NCBI GenBank assembly: GCA_946497145.1
Contig: CAMMJA010000010.1
Location: 1-35,033 of the forward strand
DNA: 35,033 nucleotides
Direction of reading: 5' to 3'
Source of the DNA: an uncultured Mycoplasmatota bacterium
GTDB taxonomy: Bacteria > Bacillota_I > Bacilli_A > RF39 > UBA660
Part shown: one piece after another, positions 10,143-18,526 of the stretch
How the letters are laid out: each line of letters begins with the position of its first letter
How positions within the stretch are numbered: the stretch's first letter is position 1
Notes under the pieces: model-generated
Seen by the model: only the letters and a program-made list of their open reading frames with translations
Databases searched by the model: none
Told to the model about the DNA's origin: nothing
Position numbers and translations under genes: made by a program

Positions 10143-12065
10143 ATGAGACGAACGTTTTGTTACTATTTTTTCTTTTTTTTGTATTTAGAAATTGTTTTAC
10201 ATTGGGCATGTTATCAAAGCGTTTCTTTTTCTTTTCTCTTAATGGCTTTTCTTTTTACCATTCCCTTTGCGATTTTATTTGGAATGTTGTGTAGTTTTTT
10301 TAAAAAAGAACGGATCAATGGTATTTTGTTTAAAGTGATTACCACATTTTTTATCATTCTTTATTTGAGTGAGATGATTTATTATCAGATTTACAACTCA
10401 TTTTTTTCTTACCAAGGACTCTTGTTTTTGAGTGCAGTAAAAGATGGTTTTGATAAAGTATTTCAAACGATTGTAGAAAACATTGGATTCGTTATTTTAT
10501 TTTTACTACCTTTGGGTTTTATTTACAGCAAGCATACTAAATATTTAAAACGATTGGAATCTTTAGAGTGTTTTGCCTTTGCTTGTTTCTTTATTTTGTT
10601 TCAGTTGTTTCCTACATTTATCATTAGTTATAGTGACAAAGATGACTTTTATAGTATGTATCATCTTTATTATCATTTGAACGTTCCGTTATTTAATGTC
10701 GAAAATTTTGGCTTTTTAACGTCAACTAGAATGTCTCTACAACGAGAGTTGTTTGGTTTTCAAGAACAAGTTCCAGAGTCAGAAGATATTTTAAATAACG
10801 ATAGTACTTCGTTGTTGTCGTCTACAAAGGTAGAATTTAATAAAAGTTCGATTGATTTTTCGAAAGTATCTGCACCAAACGATACGATTCAACAACTGCA
10901 TGACTATTTTGGTTCTGTTAAGCCGACTAGTAAAAATCAATATACTGGATATTTCAAAGATAAAAATGTAATTTTGATTGTTGCGGAGTCATTAGATATG
11001 GTTGCTGTGGATTCTACGTTAACACCAACTTTATATCGTATGACTTCAGAGGGAATGCTGTTTGAAAATTATTTTTCTCCTACGTATCCTGCTGGTACTG
11101 CTGATGGTGAATACATGATTGAATGGGGTTTGTTACCTATTATTGGAAATAATTATAGTTTGATCGATATGGTATATAACGAGGCACCATATATTTTGCC
11201 TAACGTGTTTAAAGAATTGGGCTATAAGACGTATGCGTATCACAATTATTATGGGTATTATAATTATCGTAATCAGTATTTTGCGCATCTTCCTTGGGAC
11301 GAGTATAAATTTGGCGATCGCGGAATGAATTTATACATGGAAAAATATCATGCGAGTGACGTCGATTTGATGGTGCAATCCGTTCCAGATTATAAAGATG
11401 AAGAACGTTTTTTTGCTTACTATATTACCTTAAGTGGTCATGGAAGTTACGATACAGGAAGTAATTATATTGTCAAGAAGAATTGGAATTTAGTAAGTGG
11501 GACGAATTATTCTGCAAACTTAAAGGGATATTTGGCTGCTAATATTGAATTGGATCGAGGGCTTGCTCATTTGATTCAAGAATTAGAAAAAAGTGGGGCA
11601 TTAGATGATACGGTAATTGCAGTGACATCTGACCATACGCCTTATTATTTAACAGGCGATCAATTGAATCAAAAGTCATCGATTGATCGAAACGATAAAT
11701 TTGATCGAAATCGAGGAATTTTCTTTATTTGGAATAGTGAAATGAAAACGGGAACCAAAGTAGAAAAGTATGCAATGAACATCGATGTACTTCCTACTCT
11801 TTTAAACTTAATTGGGTATCCATATGATTCTAGATTGTTGATGGGCAAAGACATTTTGTCAAATTCAGAAGGATTGGCTATTCTTTCAGATCGTAGTTGG
11901 ATCAATGAATATGGAAGATACGATACAAGTCGCCAAAAGTTTTATCCGGCTAGTGACAAAGTAGTGGGTGAACAATATGTGGCGATGAAAAATCAAGAAG
12001 TTGCCAAAATGTTTCAAATTTCTTCGACCATGCAGTATCAAGATTATTATCAATATTTATTTTAG
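10143..12065 (+). CDS. LTA-synthase-like sulfatase-domain membrane protein
   Basis: Five N-terminal TM segments, then an extracellular domain with NVILIVAESLD, PAGTADGEYMIEWG (nucleophile Thr region), SGHGSYDTGSNY, AVTSDHTPYY. Confidence 0.85.
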   Translation: MRRTFCYYFFFFLYLEIVLHWACYQSVSFSFLLMAFLFTIPFAILFGMLCSFFKKERINGILFKVITTFFIILYLSEMIYYQIYNSFFSYQGLLFLSAVKDGFDKVFQTIVENIGFVILFLLPLGFIYSKHTKYLKRLESLECFAFACFFILFQLFPTFIISYSDKDDFYSMYHLYYHLNVPLFNVENFGFLTSTRMSLQRELFGFQEQVPESEDILNNDSTSLLSSTKVEFNKSSIDFSKVSAPNDTIQQLHDYFGSVKPTSKNQYTGYFKDKNVILIVAESLDMVAVDSTLTPTLYRMTSEGMLFENYFSPTYPAGTADGEYMIEWGLLPIIGNNYSLIDMVYNEAPYILPNVFKELGYKTYAYHNYYGYYNYRNQYFAHLPWDEYKFGDRGMNLYMEKYHASDVDLMVQSVPDYKDEERFFAYYITLSGHGSYDTGSNYIVKKNWNLVSGTNYSANLKGYLAANIELDRGLAHLIQELEKSGALDDTVIAVTSDHTPYYLTGDQLNQKSSIDRNDKFDRNRGIFFIWNSEMKTGTKVEKYAMNIDVLPTLLNLIGYPYDSRLLMGKDILSNSEGLAILSDRSWINEYGRYDTSRQKFYPASDKVVGEQYVAMKNQEVAKMFQISSTMQYQDYYQYLF

Positions 12066-12075
12066 GCGGTGAAGT

Positions 12076-12867
12076 ATGAGAAAAAAGAGAACGATTCTTT
12101 TAATTGTTGGGTTAATCTTCTGTTCTTTTGTCTTGTTGCTTTCAGGAGTGATTTATTATGATCTTTCCTATCAAGTAAAAAACTATCATTATGTGAATCG
12201 GGAAGAATACGACGAGGTTCAAGAAGGAATTGCTTTTATTCAAAAATTACCGATCCAACTTAATATTTTAAATCATTCTTTTGTTGACATGAATTTGTTG
12301 AAAGTAGAAGACCAAGAACAAATACTTTTAAGTTACGTTATGAAGAACAAACAAGATATTGCACCGTGTATGAATGAAATGGATACTTCTGATTATAAAT
12401 GCCTTTCGTTAGATGAATTACAGGATACGTCACTACAGTCCCTCTTTGGTCTTGATTTGACTTTTGAAACAGAAAAAATAGATTTGTATTCGGAAGTTTA
12501 CGGTTCACAGGAGTTGGTAAAGACGGATGATTGTTATCGGTTTCAAGTGGGATATTCAGATAATGAAGGATTAGAAAATTATTCTTATTTTGTGAAATAT
12601 AAACAAGAAGGAGATAATTATTTATATTATTTTTATCAGGGATATTATAATAGTACATGTGATGCGAAAAACGGATATCAATTGACGAATTATATCGATG
12701 GAGAAGTGGTTGAACAAGAAGAGTGTACGGTAACTCAGCCATTTTCTAATCTTTCTTCTAGTAAAAGAGAAAAACTACAACTTTATAAATACATATTAAG
12801 AAAAGATGAAAGCGGCAAGTTTTATCTTTATGGGTACAATCCAGTGAAAAATATAGATGCAGAGTAG
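12076..12867 (+). CDS. Exported or membrane-anchored protein of unknown function
   Basis: N-terminal TM/signal segment (TILLIVGLIFCSFVLLLSGVIYY) and an extracytoplasmic domain. Follows the LtaS-like gene by 10 nt. Confidence 0.7.
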   Translation: MRKKRTILLIVGLIFCSFVLLLSGVIYYDLSYQVKNYHYVNREEYDEVQEGIAFIQKLPIQLNILNHSFVDMNLLKVEDQEQILLSYVMKNKQDIAPCMNEMDTSDYKCLSLDELQDTSLQSLFGLDLTFETEKIDLYSEVYGSQELVKTDDCYRFQVGYSDNEGLENYSYFVKYKQEGDNYLYYFYQGYYNSTCDAKNGYQLTNYIDGEVVEQEECTVTQPFSNLSSSKREKLQLYKYILRKDESGKFYLYGYNPVKNIDAE

Positions 12868-12882
12868 ACGTACTCTGTTTTT
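12860..12882 (+). terminator. Intrinsic terminator overlapping the stop codon of the upstream gene
   Basis: CAGAGTA-GACG-TACTCTG perfect 7-bp stem, then TTTTT. Confidence 0.85.
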
Positions 12883-12933
12883 GTTTATTTTCAAATTGAC
12901 GTTCGTTTGTTATAATGTTTTTGGGTGAATCGA

Positions 12934-13308
12934 ATGAATACGTTAGAAATCAATGTTTTGGTACTTGCTTATCTTGGCGATACGATTTATGAAAACTATG
13001 TACGTAAGTTTTTGATCAACCAAAAGATCGGCAATGTCAACGACCTTCAAAAAAGTGCAATAAATTATGTAAGTGCGAAAAATCAAGCGAAATTTTTACA
13101 AGAAATGATAGATCAGAATTTTTTAGTGGAGCAGGAGTTGGATATGGTAAGAAGGGCAAGAAATTACAAGACGACTTCTCATCCTAAAAACTGCGATATT
13201 GTTACGTATAAACATGCGACGGGATTAGAGGCGTTAATTGGCTATTTGGAGCTTGAAAATAAGCATCAAAGAATTGATGAGATTATGAATTTTATATTAG
13301 GAGGGTGA
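12934..13308 (+). CDS. mrnC: Mini-ribonuclease III (MrnC)
   Basis: LEINVLVLAYLGDTIYENYVRKFLI, SAINYVSAKNQA, RRARNYKTTSHPKNCDIVTYKHATGLEALIGYL. ATG at 12934 preceded by GGGTGA. Confidence 0.93.
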   Translation: MNTLEINVLVLAYLGDTIYENYVRKFLINQKIGNVNDLQKSAINYVSAKNQAKFLQEMIDQNFLVEQELDMVRRARNYKTTSHPKNCDIVTYKHATGLEALIGYLELENKHQRIDEIMNFILGG

Positions 13309-13312
13309 AATC

Positions 13313-14014
13313 GTGTTAGTGTATGGGAGAAATGTGGCCATGGAATTATTAAAAGAACCACAAAAAATTAAAAAAATAATATTGCAACGTGGTTTTGATG
13401 ATAAAAAGATAAAAGAGTTGATAGAAAAGAATAATTTGTATGTTATCTATCAAGATAAAAGAGAATTAGATCGACTTGCTGATTCTCCTCATCAAGGTAT
13501 AATGTTGGATATAGAGGACTACCAGTATCGTCCTTTGGCCGAATTGCTTAGTTCTACCGATGATGGTTTTTTGGTTCTTTTGGATCATTTAGAAGACCCA
13601 CATAATTTGGGCGCTATTATTAGGACATGTGAAGCAGCAGGAGTTGATGGTATTTTACTTCCGAAAGATAGAGGGGTAAAAGTGACGCCTACCGTTATGA
13701 AAACAAGTGCTGGCGCATTGGAAAACATGAAAATTTGTTTGGTGACCAACTTGGCGCGTACTATAGAACAGTTACAGAAATTCGGTTATTGGGTTGTTGG
13801 TACGGATATGACCAATAGTCAAGATTATCGAACCATCGATTATAGTGGAAAAATTGTACTAGTGATCGGCAATGAAGGAAAAGGTATGAGTAGAATTGTG
13901 AGAGAGCATTGTGACTTTATCGCAAGTATCCCTATGAAAGGTAAAATAAATAGTTTGAATGCCTCAGTTGCATCGGGCATCATGATTTATGAGGTGATTC
14001 GAAACAGAAAGTAG
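13313..14014 (+). CDS. rlmB: 23S rRNA (guanosine-2'-O-)-methyltransferase RlmB / TrmH family
   Basis: VYGRNVAMELL, LLDHLEDPHNLGAIIRTCEAAGVDGILLPKDR, VIGNEGKGMSRIVREHCD, IPMKGKINSLNASVASGIMIYE. Confidence 0.95.
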   Translation: MLVYGRNVAMELLKEPQKIKKIILQRGFDDKKIKELIEKNNLYVIYQDKRELDRLADSPHQGIMLDIEDYQYRPLAELLSSTDDGFLVLLDHLEDPHNLGAIIRTCEAAGVDGILLPKDRGVKVTPTVMKTSAGALENMKICLVTNLARTIEQLQKFGYWVVGTDMTNSQDYRTIDYSGKIVLVIGNEGKGMSRIVREHCDFIASIPMKGKINSLNASVASGIMIYEVIRNRK

Positions 14015-14020
14015 GGGGAA

Positions 14021-14647
14021 ATGAACTATAAGAATACTAATGATTATGAAGTACTGTATTTAATTGGAGAAAACAAAGAAGATGCATTAGAAACCATCTA
14101 TGAAAAATATCGACCTATGATTTTATCGTTTGCTTATAAGTACTACAATATGGTCAAAGGAAAAGGGCTTGAGTTAGACGATTTTATACAAGAAGGATAT
14201 ATTGGTTTAGATCGCGCAATCAGGAAGTATGCCTTGAAAAAAGAATGTTTGTTTTATACGTTTGCTGTACTTTGCATAGAAAGACAGATGCAGACTGTAG
14301 TTCGCAATTATCAAACATTGAAGCAAGAAGTTTTGAATAATGCAGTTTCTTTAGATTATGTGTTGCCTTCTAGCAATATGATGGTAAGCGATGTGGTGGA
14401 GGATTCGGTGGAAATAGATCCTTTGGATCGTGTACTAGATTTTGAGTATCAGAAGAAATTGATTTTGTTTCAACATAGTTTGTCGATTGTCCAAGAACAA
14501 GTTTTTCAACTTCGCTTTAATGGCTTTCGTTACGATGAAATTGCAAAACTGCTTTGTCTTTCTAAAAAAAGTGTGGATAGTCATTTGGTTCGCATTCGTA
14601 AAAAACTCATTGCTTGTGGCTTGAAAGAAGTAGATTTCGAAGCGTAA
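14021..14647 (+). CDS. SigH-like RNA polymerase sigma factor
   Basis: Sigma-70 region 2 (LELDDFIQEGYIGLDRAIRKY) and region 4 HTH (QVFQLRFNGFRYDEIAKLLCLSKKSVDSHLVRIRKKL). Located rlmB-sigma-...-secE as in the Bacillus sigH locus. Confidence 0.82.
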   Translation: MNYKNTNDYEVLYLIGENKEDALETIYEKYRPMILSFAYKYYNMVKGKGLELDDFIQEGYIGLDRAIRKYALKKECLFYTFAVLCIERQMQTVVRNYQTLKQEVLNNAVSLDYVLPSSNMMVSDVVEDSVEIDPLDRVLDFEYQKKLILFQHSLSIVQEQVFQLRFNGFRYDEIAKLLCLSKKSVDSHLVRIRKKLIACGLKEVDFEA

Positions 14648-14701
14648 AAAATATTGTAATTTGTCTTTTTCTGTTATACAATGATCATAAGGTGAACTAA
14701 T

Positions 14702-15328
14702 ATGAACGATAAAGTAAATCTAAAGGAATGGTTAACATTTCATAAAGATCACGATCAAATGCGCAATTTGTTTTATCAGATGGATGCCAAGATGAAATAC
14801 ATTCATAGTAGAGGGTATTATATTATGAATTTTCAACCTGATAAAATTGAAATAGGAAATCATGACATCTTTTTTGAAGAATTGGGTAGTATGACACAAC
14901 AAGATTATCAAACGTTGATGAACCATAATATTTATACACTTTCATTTTTGGAAATTGCTAGTTATTCTGATTGCTTAGATTTTTTAAAGCCGAGTTTTTT
15001 AAATGAACATTTTGAAGAATTTATTCCGTTTTTACCGTCTGATGATATTTTGTATTATCGAAGTGTGATACAAAATAAAAAATATTATTATTTAACTGAT
15101 TATGCGAATGTGCAAAAGCAACAATTTAGTGATGAGAACAAATCAGCAGGAGATACGAATCGACATCAGCGTTCTTTGGTCAAAGCAACGGCTGCAGGTA
15201 AACTTTATCAGGAAGAAGAGGAGCATTATAGTAACGCTGCCTTTGTCAATGTAGTAGTACTATCTTCTTTTGTGGTGGCCTCTACTTTGATTACGTTGCT
15301 TACGGTGATACTTTTTGCATTAAAATAA
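14702..15328 (+). CDS. Protein of unknown function with a C-terminal TM anchor
   Basis: 208-aa ORF with C-terminal hydrophobic segment VNVVVLSSFVVASTLITLLTVILFAL. Lies between the sigma factor and secE. Confidence 0.75.
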   Translation: MNDKVNLKEWLTFHKDHDQMRNLFYQMDAKMKYIHSRGYYIMNFQPDKIEIGNHDIFFEELGSMTQQDYQTLMNHNIYTLSFLEIASYSDCLDFLKPSFLNEHFEEFIPFLPSDDILYYRSVIQNKKYYYLTDYANVQKQQFSDENKSAGDTNRHQRSLVKATAAGKLYQEEEEHYSNAAFVNVVVLSSFVVASTLITLLTVILFALK

Positions 15329-15350
15329 AAGATTGTTTGCAATCTTTTTG
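15327..15350 (+). terminator. Intrinsic terminator
   Basis: AAAAGATTG-TTTG-CAATCTTTTT. Confidence 0.85.
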
Positions 15351-15362
15351 TTTGAAAAGTAA

Positions 15363-15391
15363 TTGACGAATATTAGTAGTTGTGTTATAGT
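15363..15391 (+). promoter_or_regulatory. Sigma-A-type promoter of secE-nusG
   Basis: TTGACG, 17-nt spacer, TATAGT. Confidence 0.75.
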
Positions 15392-15454
15392 ATTCGTAAC
15401 ACGAAAGAGTGTTTTTATTTTGATTGAAACATATAATGAAAAGATGGTGAGTGT

Positions 15455-15784
15455 ATGAAAAAACAGACGACAGAAGATAAAGTACAAAAGGAAAAGAAAC
15501 AATCGAAAGAAAAACTAGCAGAAACGAAAAAACAAGCAAATAAAAACAAAGATGAGAAGAAAAAGTCGACTTCTAAAAAACAACCAAAGAAAGAGAAAAA
15601 GAATATTTTTAAACGTTTGATTGATTTTTTAGGCGATGTAAAAAAAGAAATGAAAAAAGTACATTGGCCTAGTAAGAAAGATATGGTGAAGTATTCTATT
15701 GCTACTCTTTGCTTTATTGTGTTTTTCTCTTTGTTCTTTTACTTGATCGACATTATTTTTGCATTTATTAAATCTTTGGTATAA
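15455..15784 (+). CDS. secE: Preprotein translocase subunit SecE with an extended Lys-rich N-terminus
   Basis: FKRLIDFLGDVKKEMKKVHWPSKKDMVKYSIATLCFIVFFSLFFYLID is the SecE core. Directly upstream of nusG. Confidence 0.93.
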   Translation: MKKQTTEDKVQKEKKQSKEKLAETKKQANKNKDEKKKSTSKKQPKKEKKNIFKRLIDFLGDVKKEMKKVHWPSKKDMVKYSIATLCFIVFFSLFFYLIDIIFAFIKSLV

Positions 15785-15795
15785 GGGGTGTGAAT

Positions 15796-16329
15796 ATGGA
15801 AAAACAGTGGTATGTAGTAAACACTTATTCTGGTCATGAAAACAAAGTAAAAGAAAAATTAGAGATGCGGGCAGAGTCGATGGATATGAAGGACTACATC
15901 TATCGTGTCATCGTCCCAGAGCAAAGAGAGATCGAAGTAAAAGATGGAGTACAAAAAGAAAAAATAAAGAAAATGTTTCCTGGATATATTTTAGTAGAGA
16001 TGGTCATGAGTGATGAGGCGTGGTACGTGGTACGTAATACACCAGGAGTTACCGGTTTTATCGGTTCTAGTGGAAAAGGGGCAAAACCAACTCCTTTACA
16101 ACCATATGAAGTAGATAAGATTTTAGGGAACATGGGTATCAGTCGTTTGGATGTTGATAAAGAGTTACAACCAGGAACAAAAATCAAAATTATCGATGGA
16201 CCATTTACTGGAATGTATGGAAAAATTGATAGTATTGACTTGGCAACGCAAAAGATCATGTTGTTGGTCGATTTGTTTGGACAAGAAACTTCTGTTGAGG
16301 CAGAACTTTCTCAGATTGAAAAAGCATAA
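15796..16329 (+). CDS. nusG: Transcription antitermination factor NusG
   Basis: KQWYVVNTYSGHENKVKEKLE, PGYILVEMVMSDEAWYVVRNTPGVTGFIGS, KIIDGPFTGMYGKIDSI (KOW). Confidence 0.97.
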   Translation: MEKQWYVVNTYSGHENKVKEKLEMRAESMDMKDYIYRVIVPEQREIEVKDGVQKEKIKKMFPGYILVEMVMSDEAWYVVRNTPGVTGFIGSSGKGAKPTPLQPYEVDKILGNMGISRLDVDKELQPGTKIKIIDGPFTGMYGKIDSIDLATQKIMLLVDLFGQETSVEAELSQIEKA

Positions 16330-16334
16330 AATGG

Positions 16335-16363
16335 TTGCAATTTCAAATAAGTTATGTTATTAT
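16335..16363 (+). promoter_or_regulatory. Promoter of rplK
   Basis: TTGCAA, 17-nt spacer, TATTAT. Confidence 0.55.
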
Positions 16364-16370
16364 TTAGGGG

Positions 16371-16447
16371 CTATATTTCATTTGAATATAGATAAAATTA
16401 AGTGGGAAGCAATGCGTAAAAAGCGGACAAAAGCTATTTGGACCACT
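16371..16447 (+). promoter_or_regulatory. rplK 5' leader: 5'-terminal hairpin plus L1-site-like helix
   Basis: CTATATT-tcatttg-AATATAG (16371-16391), then AGTGGGAAGC...GGACCACT with AGTGG/CCACT closing helix (16401-16447). Confidence 0.5.
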
Positions 16448-16483
16448 CGCGAAAACGAAAAAATTTAATAGGAGGTGTTTTTC

Positions 16484-17062
16484 GTGGCAAAAGAAGTTGT
16501 AAAGAAAATTAAATTACAAGTACCAGCAGGAAAAGCAACACCGGCTCCACCAGTTGGAACAGTGTTAGGACCAGCAGGTATTAATTTACAAGAATTTTGT
16601 ACAAAATATAATGACGCAACACGTGATAAGATGGGAGATATTTTACCAGTTGAAATTTCTGTGTACGATGATAGAAGTTTTGATTTTGTAATTAAAACTC
16701 CACCAACTCCATTCCTTTTGAAGAAGTATGCAAAACTTCAAAAGGGCTCAGTAAAAGGAGCAAATGAAACGGTTGCAACGTTAACGAAAGAGCAAATTCG
16801 TGAAATTGCAGAAATTAAATTACCTGATTTAAATGCATATGATGTAGAGTCAGCGATGCTAATTGTGGAAGGAACTGCAAGAAACATGGGAATTGCTGTA
16901 AAAGGTGTTAACGATAAAGAACTTGCAGAAAAAGCAAAAGAAGCAGCAATTGAAGAAAAAGAAATGGCTGCACGTGAAGCAGAACTTGAACAGATGGAAG
17001 CAGAAGTTGGTCAGCCAACACCTGAAGTTGAAGTTACTACTGAAAAGACAGAAGAAGAATAA
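16484..17062 (+). CDS. rplK: 50S ribosomal protein L11 with a C-terminal extension
   Basis: [37 protein letters not shown] is L11; GTG start at 16484 after AGGAGGTG. Confidence 0.97.
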   Translation: MAKEVVKKIKLQVPAGKATPAPPVGTVLGPAGINLQEFCTKYNDATRDKMGDILPVEISVYDDRSFDFVIKTPPTPFLLKKYAKLQKGSVKGANETVATLTKEQIREIAEIKLPDLNAYDVESAMLIVEGTARNMGIAVKGVNDKELAEKAKEAAIEEKEMAAREAELEQMEAEVGQPTPEVEVTTEKTEEE

Positions 17063-17070
17063 TTTTTTAA

Positions 17071-17135
17071 TACATATAGGTTATTATACCTATGTGGGAG
17101 GATGTCCGCTTCCGCCAATACCACATAAGGAGGAA
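17071..17135 (+). promoter_or_regulatory. L1-binding-site-like leader of rplA
   Basis: TATGTGGGAGG...CCAATACCACATA: 7-bp closing helix TATGTGG/CCACATA. Content resembles the 23S L1 site (GGUGGGAG...AAAUACCACC). Confidence 0.65.
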
Positions 17136-17139
17136 AATC

Positions 17140-17838
17140 ATGAAAAAAAGAAGTAAAAAGTATGCTGCTGCTCTTTCTAAAACCGAAAAAGGAAAAGCGT
17201 ATACCAAAGAAGAAGCAGTAAAACTAGTGAAAGAAACTTCGACTAGTACATTCGATGGTTCTATTGAAGTAGCCATTCGACTAAACCTAGATACGAAGAA
17301 AGCCGATCAACAATTAAGAGGAGCAATTGTATTACCAAAAGGAACTGGTAAAACGCAAAGAGTTTTGGTAATTGCTAAAGATGACAATGCCAAAAAAGCC
17401 CTTGAAGCAGGTGCTGACTATGCTGGTGGTATGGAAATGCTTGAAAAGATCGAAAAAGAGAATTGGTTCGATTTTGATACGATGATTGCAACACCAGATA
17501 TGATGCCACTTTTAGGTAGATTGGGACGTGTTTTAGGACCTAAGGGATTAATGCCAAACCCTAAAACTGGTACGGTTACTACAGATGTTGTGAAGGCAGT
17601 AGAAGAAGTAAAAGCCGGAAAAGTTGAATATAGAACAGATAGTTTTGGTAATATTCACGCTGTAATTGGAAAAGCATCTTTTAGTGAAGAAGATTTGTTG
17701 GAAAACTTAAACGCTTTTGTAGCGCAAATTATGAAGATTAAACCAGCAACGGTAAAAGGTGATTATGTAAAGAATATTGCTATTTCTTCTACCATGGGTC
17801 CTGGAATTAAAATTATGATTAATTCTTTTGACAAGTAA
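17140..17838 (+). CDS. rplA: 50S ribosomal protein L1
   Basis: [12 protein letters not shown]..., [34 protein letters not shown]. True ATG is 17140 after AAGGAGG, not 17092. Confidence 0.96.
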   Translation: MKKRSKKYAAALSKTEKGKAYTKEEAVKLVKETSTSTFDGSIEVAIRLNLDTKKADQQLRGAIVLPKGTGKTQRVLVIAKDDNAKKALEAGADYAGGMEMLEKIEKENWFDFDTMIATPDMMPLLGRLGRVLGPKGLMPNPKTGTVTTDVVKAVEEVKAGKVEYRTDSFGNIHAVIGKASFSEEDLLENLNAFVAQIMKIKPATVKGDYVKNIAISSTMGPGIKIMINSFDK

Positions 17839-17856
17839 AAAAAAATAGAATATAAT
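17828..17856 (+). promoter_or_regulatory. Consensus promoter of rplJL overlapping the rplA stop
   Basis: TTGACA (17828-17833), 17 nt, TATAAT (17851-17856). Confidence 0.85.
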
Positions 17857-17870
17857 AAAACTACATTTAT

Positions 17871-17963
17871 TGGTGCCATAGACAGTAGGTATAAAAGTAA
17901 ATCCTACCGAGGAACTAAACTTAAGGAAAAGGTTCTTGCGTCTATGATGCGAGAATCTTTTTA
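17871..17963 (+). promoter_or_regulatory. L10 leader with attenuator terminator
   Basis: Matches the known L10 leader pattern (AGTAGGT...ATCCTACCGAGGA). P1 CATAGAC (17877-17883) pairs with GTCTATG (17940-17946). Terminator hairpin GGTTCTTGCG...CGAGAATC + TTTTT. Confidence 0.88.
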
Positions 17964-18005
17964 GTTATCGTGTGGCATCCCTAAATAAGAAAGGGAGGTG
18001 TTTTT

Positions 18006-18500
18006 ATGGCAAGTGCCAAGATTTTAGCAGAAAAGCAAAAGGTCATCGATGAAATCAAGGGCTGCGTGGATTCATCTGCTTCTATCGTGTTGTTTGACTA
18101 TCGTGGAATGACCGATGGAGAAACGAAGGAATTAAGACGCGAACTTAAAAAATCAGGATCAGATTACAAAGTATATAAAAATACTTTGATGAGTCGTGCT
18201 TTTTCTGACTTAAATATCGATCTTAGTGCAGGTCTAACAGGACCAAGTGCGTTGGCATTTAGTCAAGATCAAGTTGCTGCGATCAAGACACTTAGCGACT
18301 TTGCAAAAAAACATCCAGCATTGGTATTAAAAGTAGGGATCGTAGATGGGCAAGTTGCTGATCAAGCAAAACTTGCTGAATATGCAACAATTCCATCAAG
18401 AGATGGCTTACTAACCATGCTTGCTGGTGGTATGATCGGTCTTGTAAAAGATCTATCTATTTGCTTAGATTTGTATGCTAAACAAAAAGAAGAAAATTAA
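18006..18500 (+). CDS. rplJ: 50S ribosomal protein L10
   Basis: KQKVIDEIKGCVDSSASIVLFDYRGMTDGETKELRRELKKSGSDYKVYKNTLMSRAF. Confidence 0.96.
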   Translation: MASAKILAEKQKVIDEIKGCVDSSASIVLFDYRGMTDGETKELRRELKKSGSDYKVYKNTLMSRAFSDLNIDLSAGLTGPSALAFSQDQVAAIKTLSDFAKKHPALVLKVGIVDGQVADQAKLAEYATIPSRDGLLTMLAGGMIGLVKDLSICLDLYAKQKEEN

Positions 18501-18526
18501 TTTAGAAAATAAAGGAGGAAAATAAA

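Noticed and set aside
16151-16468. Plus-strand 105-aa ORF spanning the nusG end and rplK leader
   Set aside because: Out of frame with nusG and running through the rplK promoter/leader structures; no RBS.
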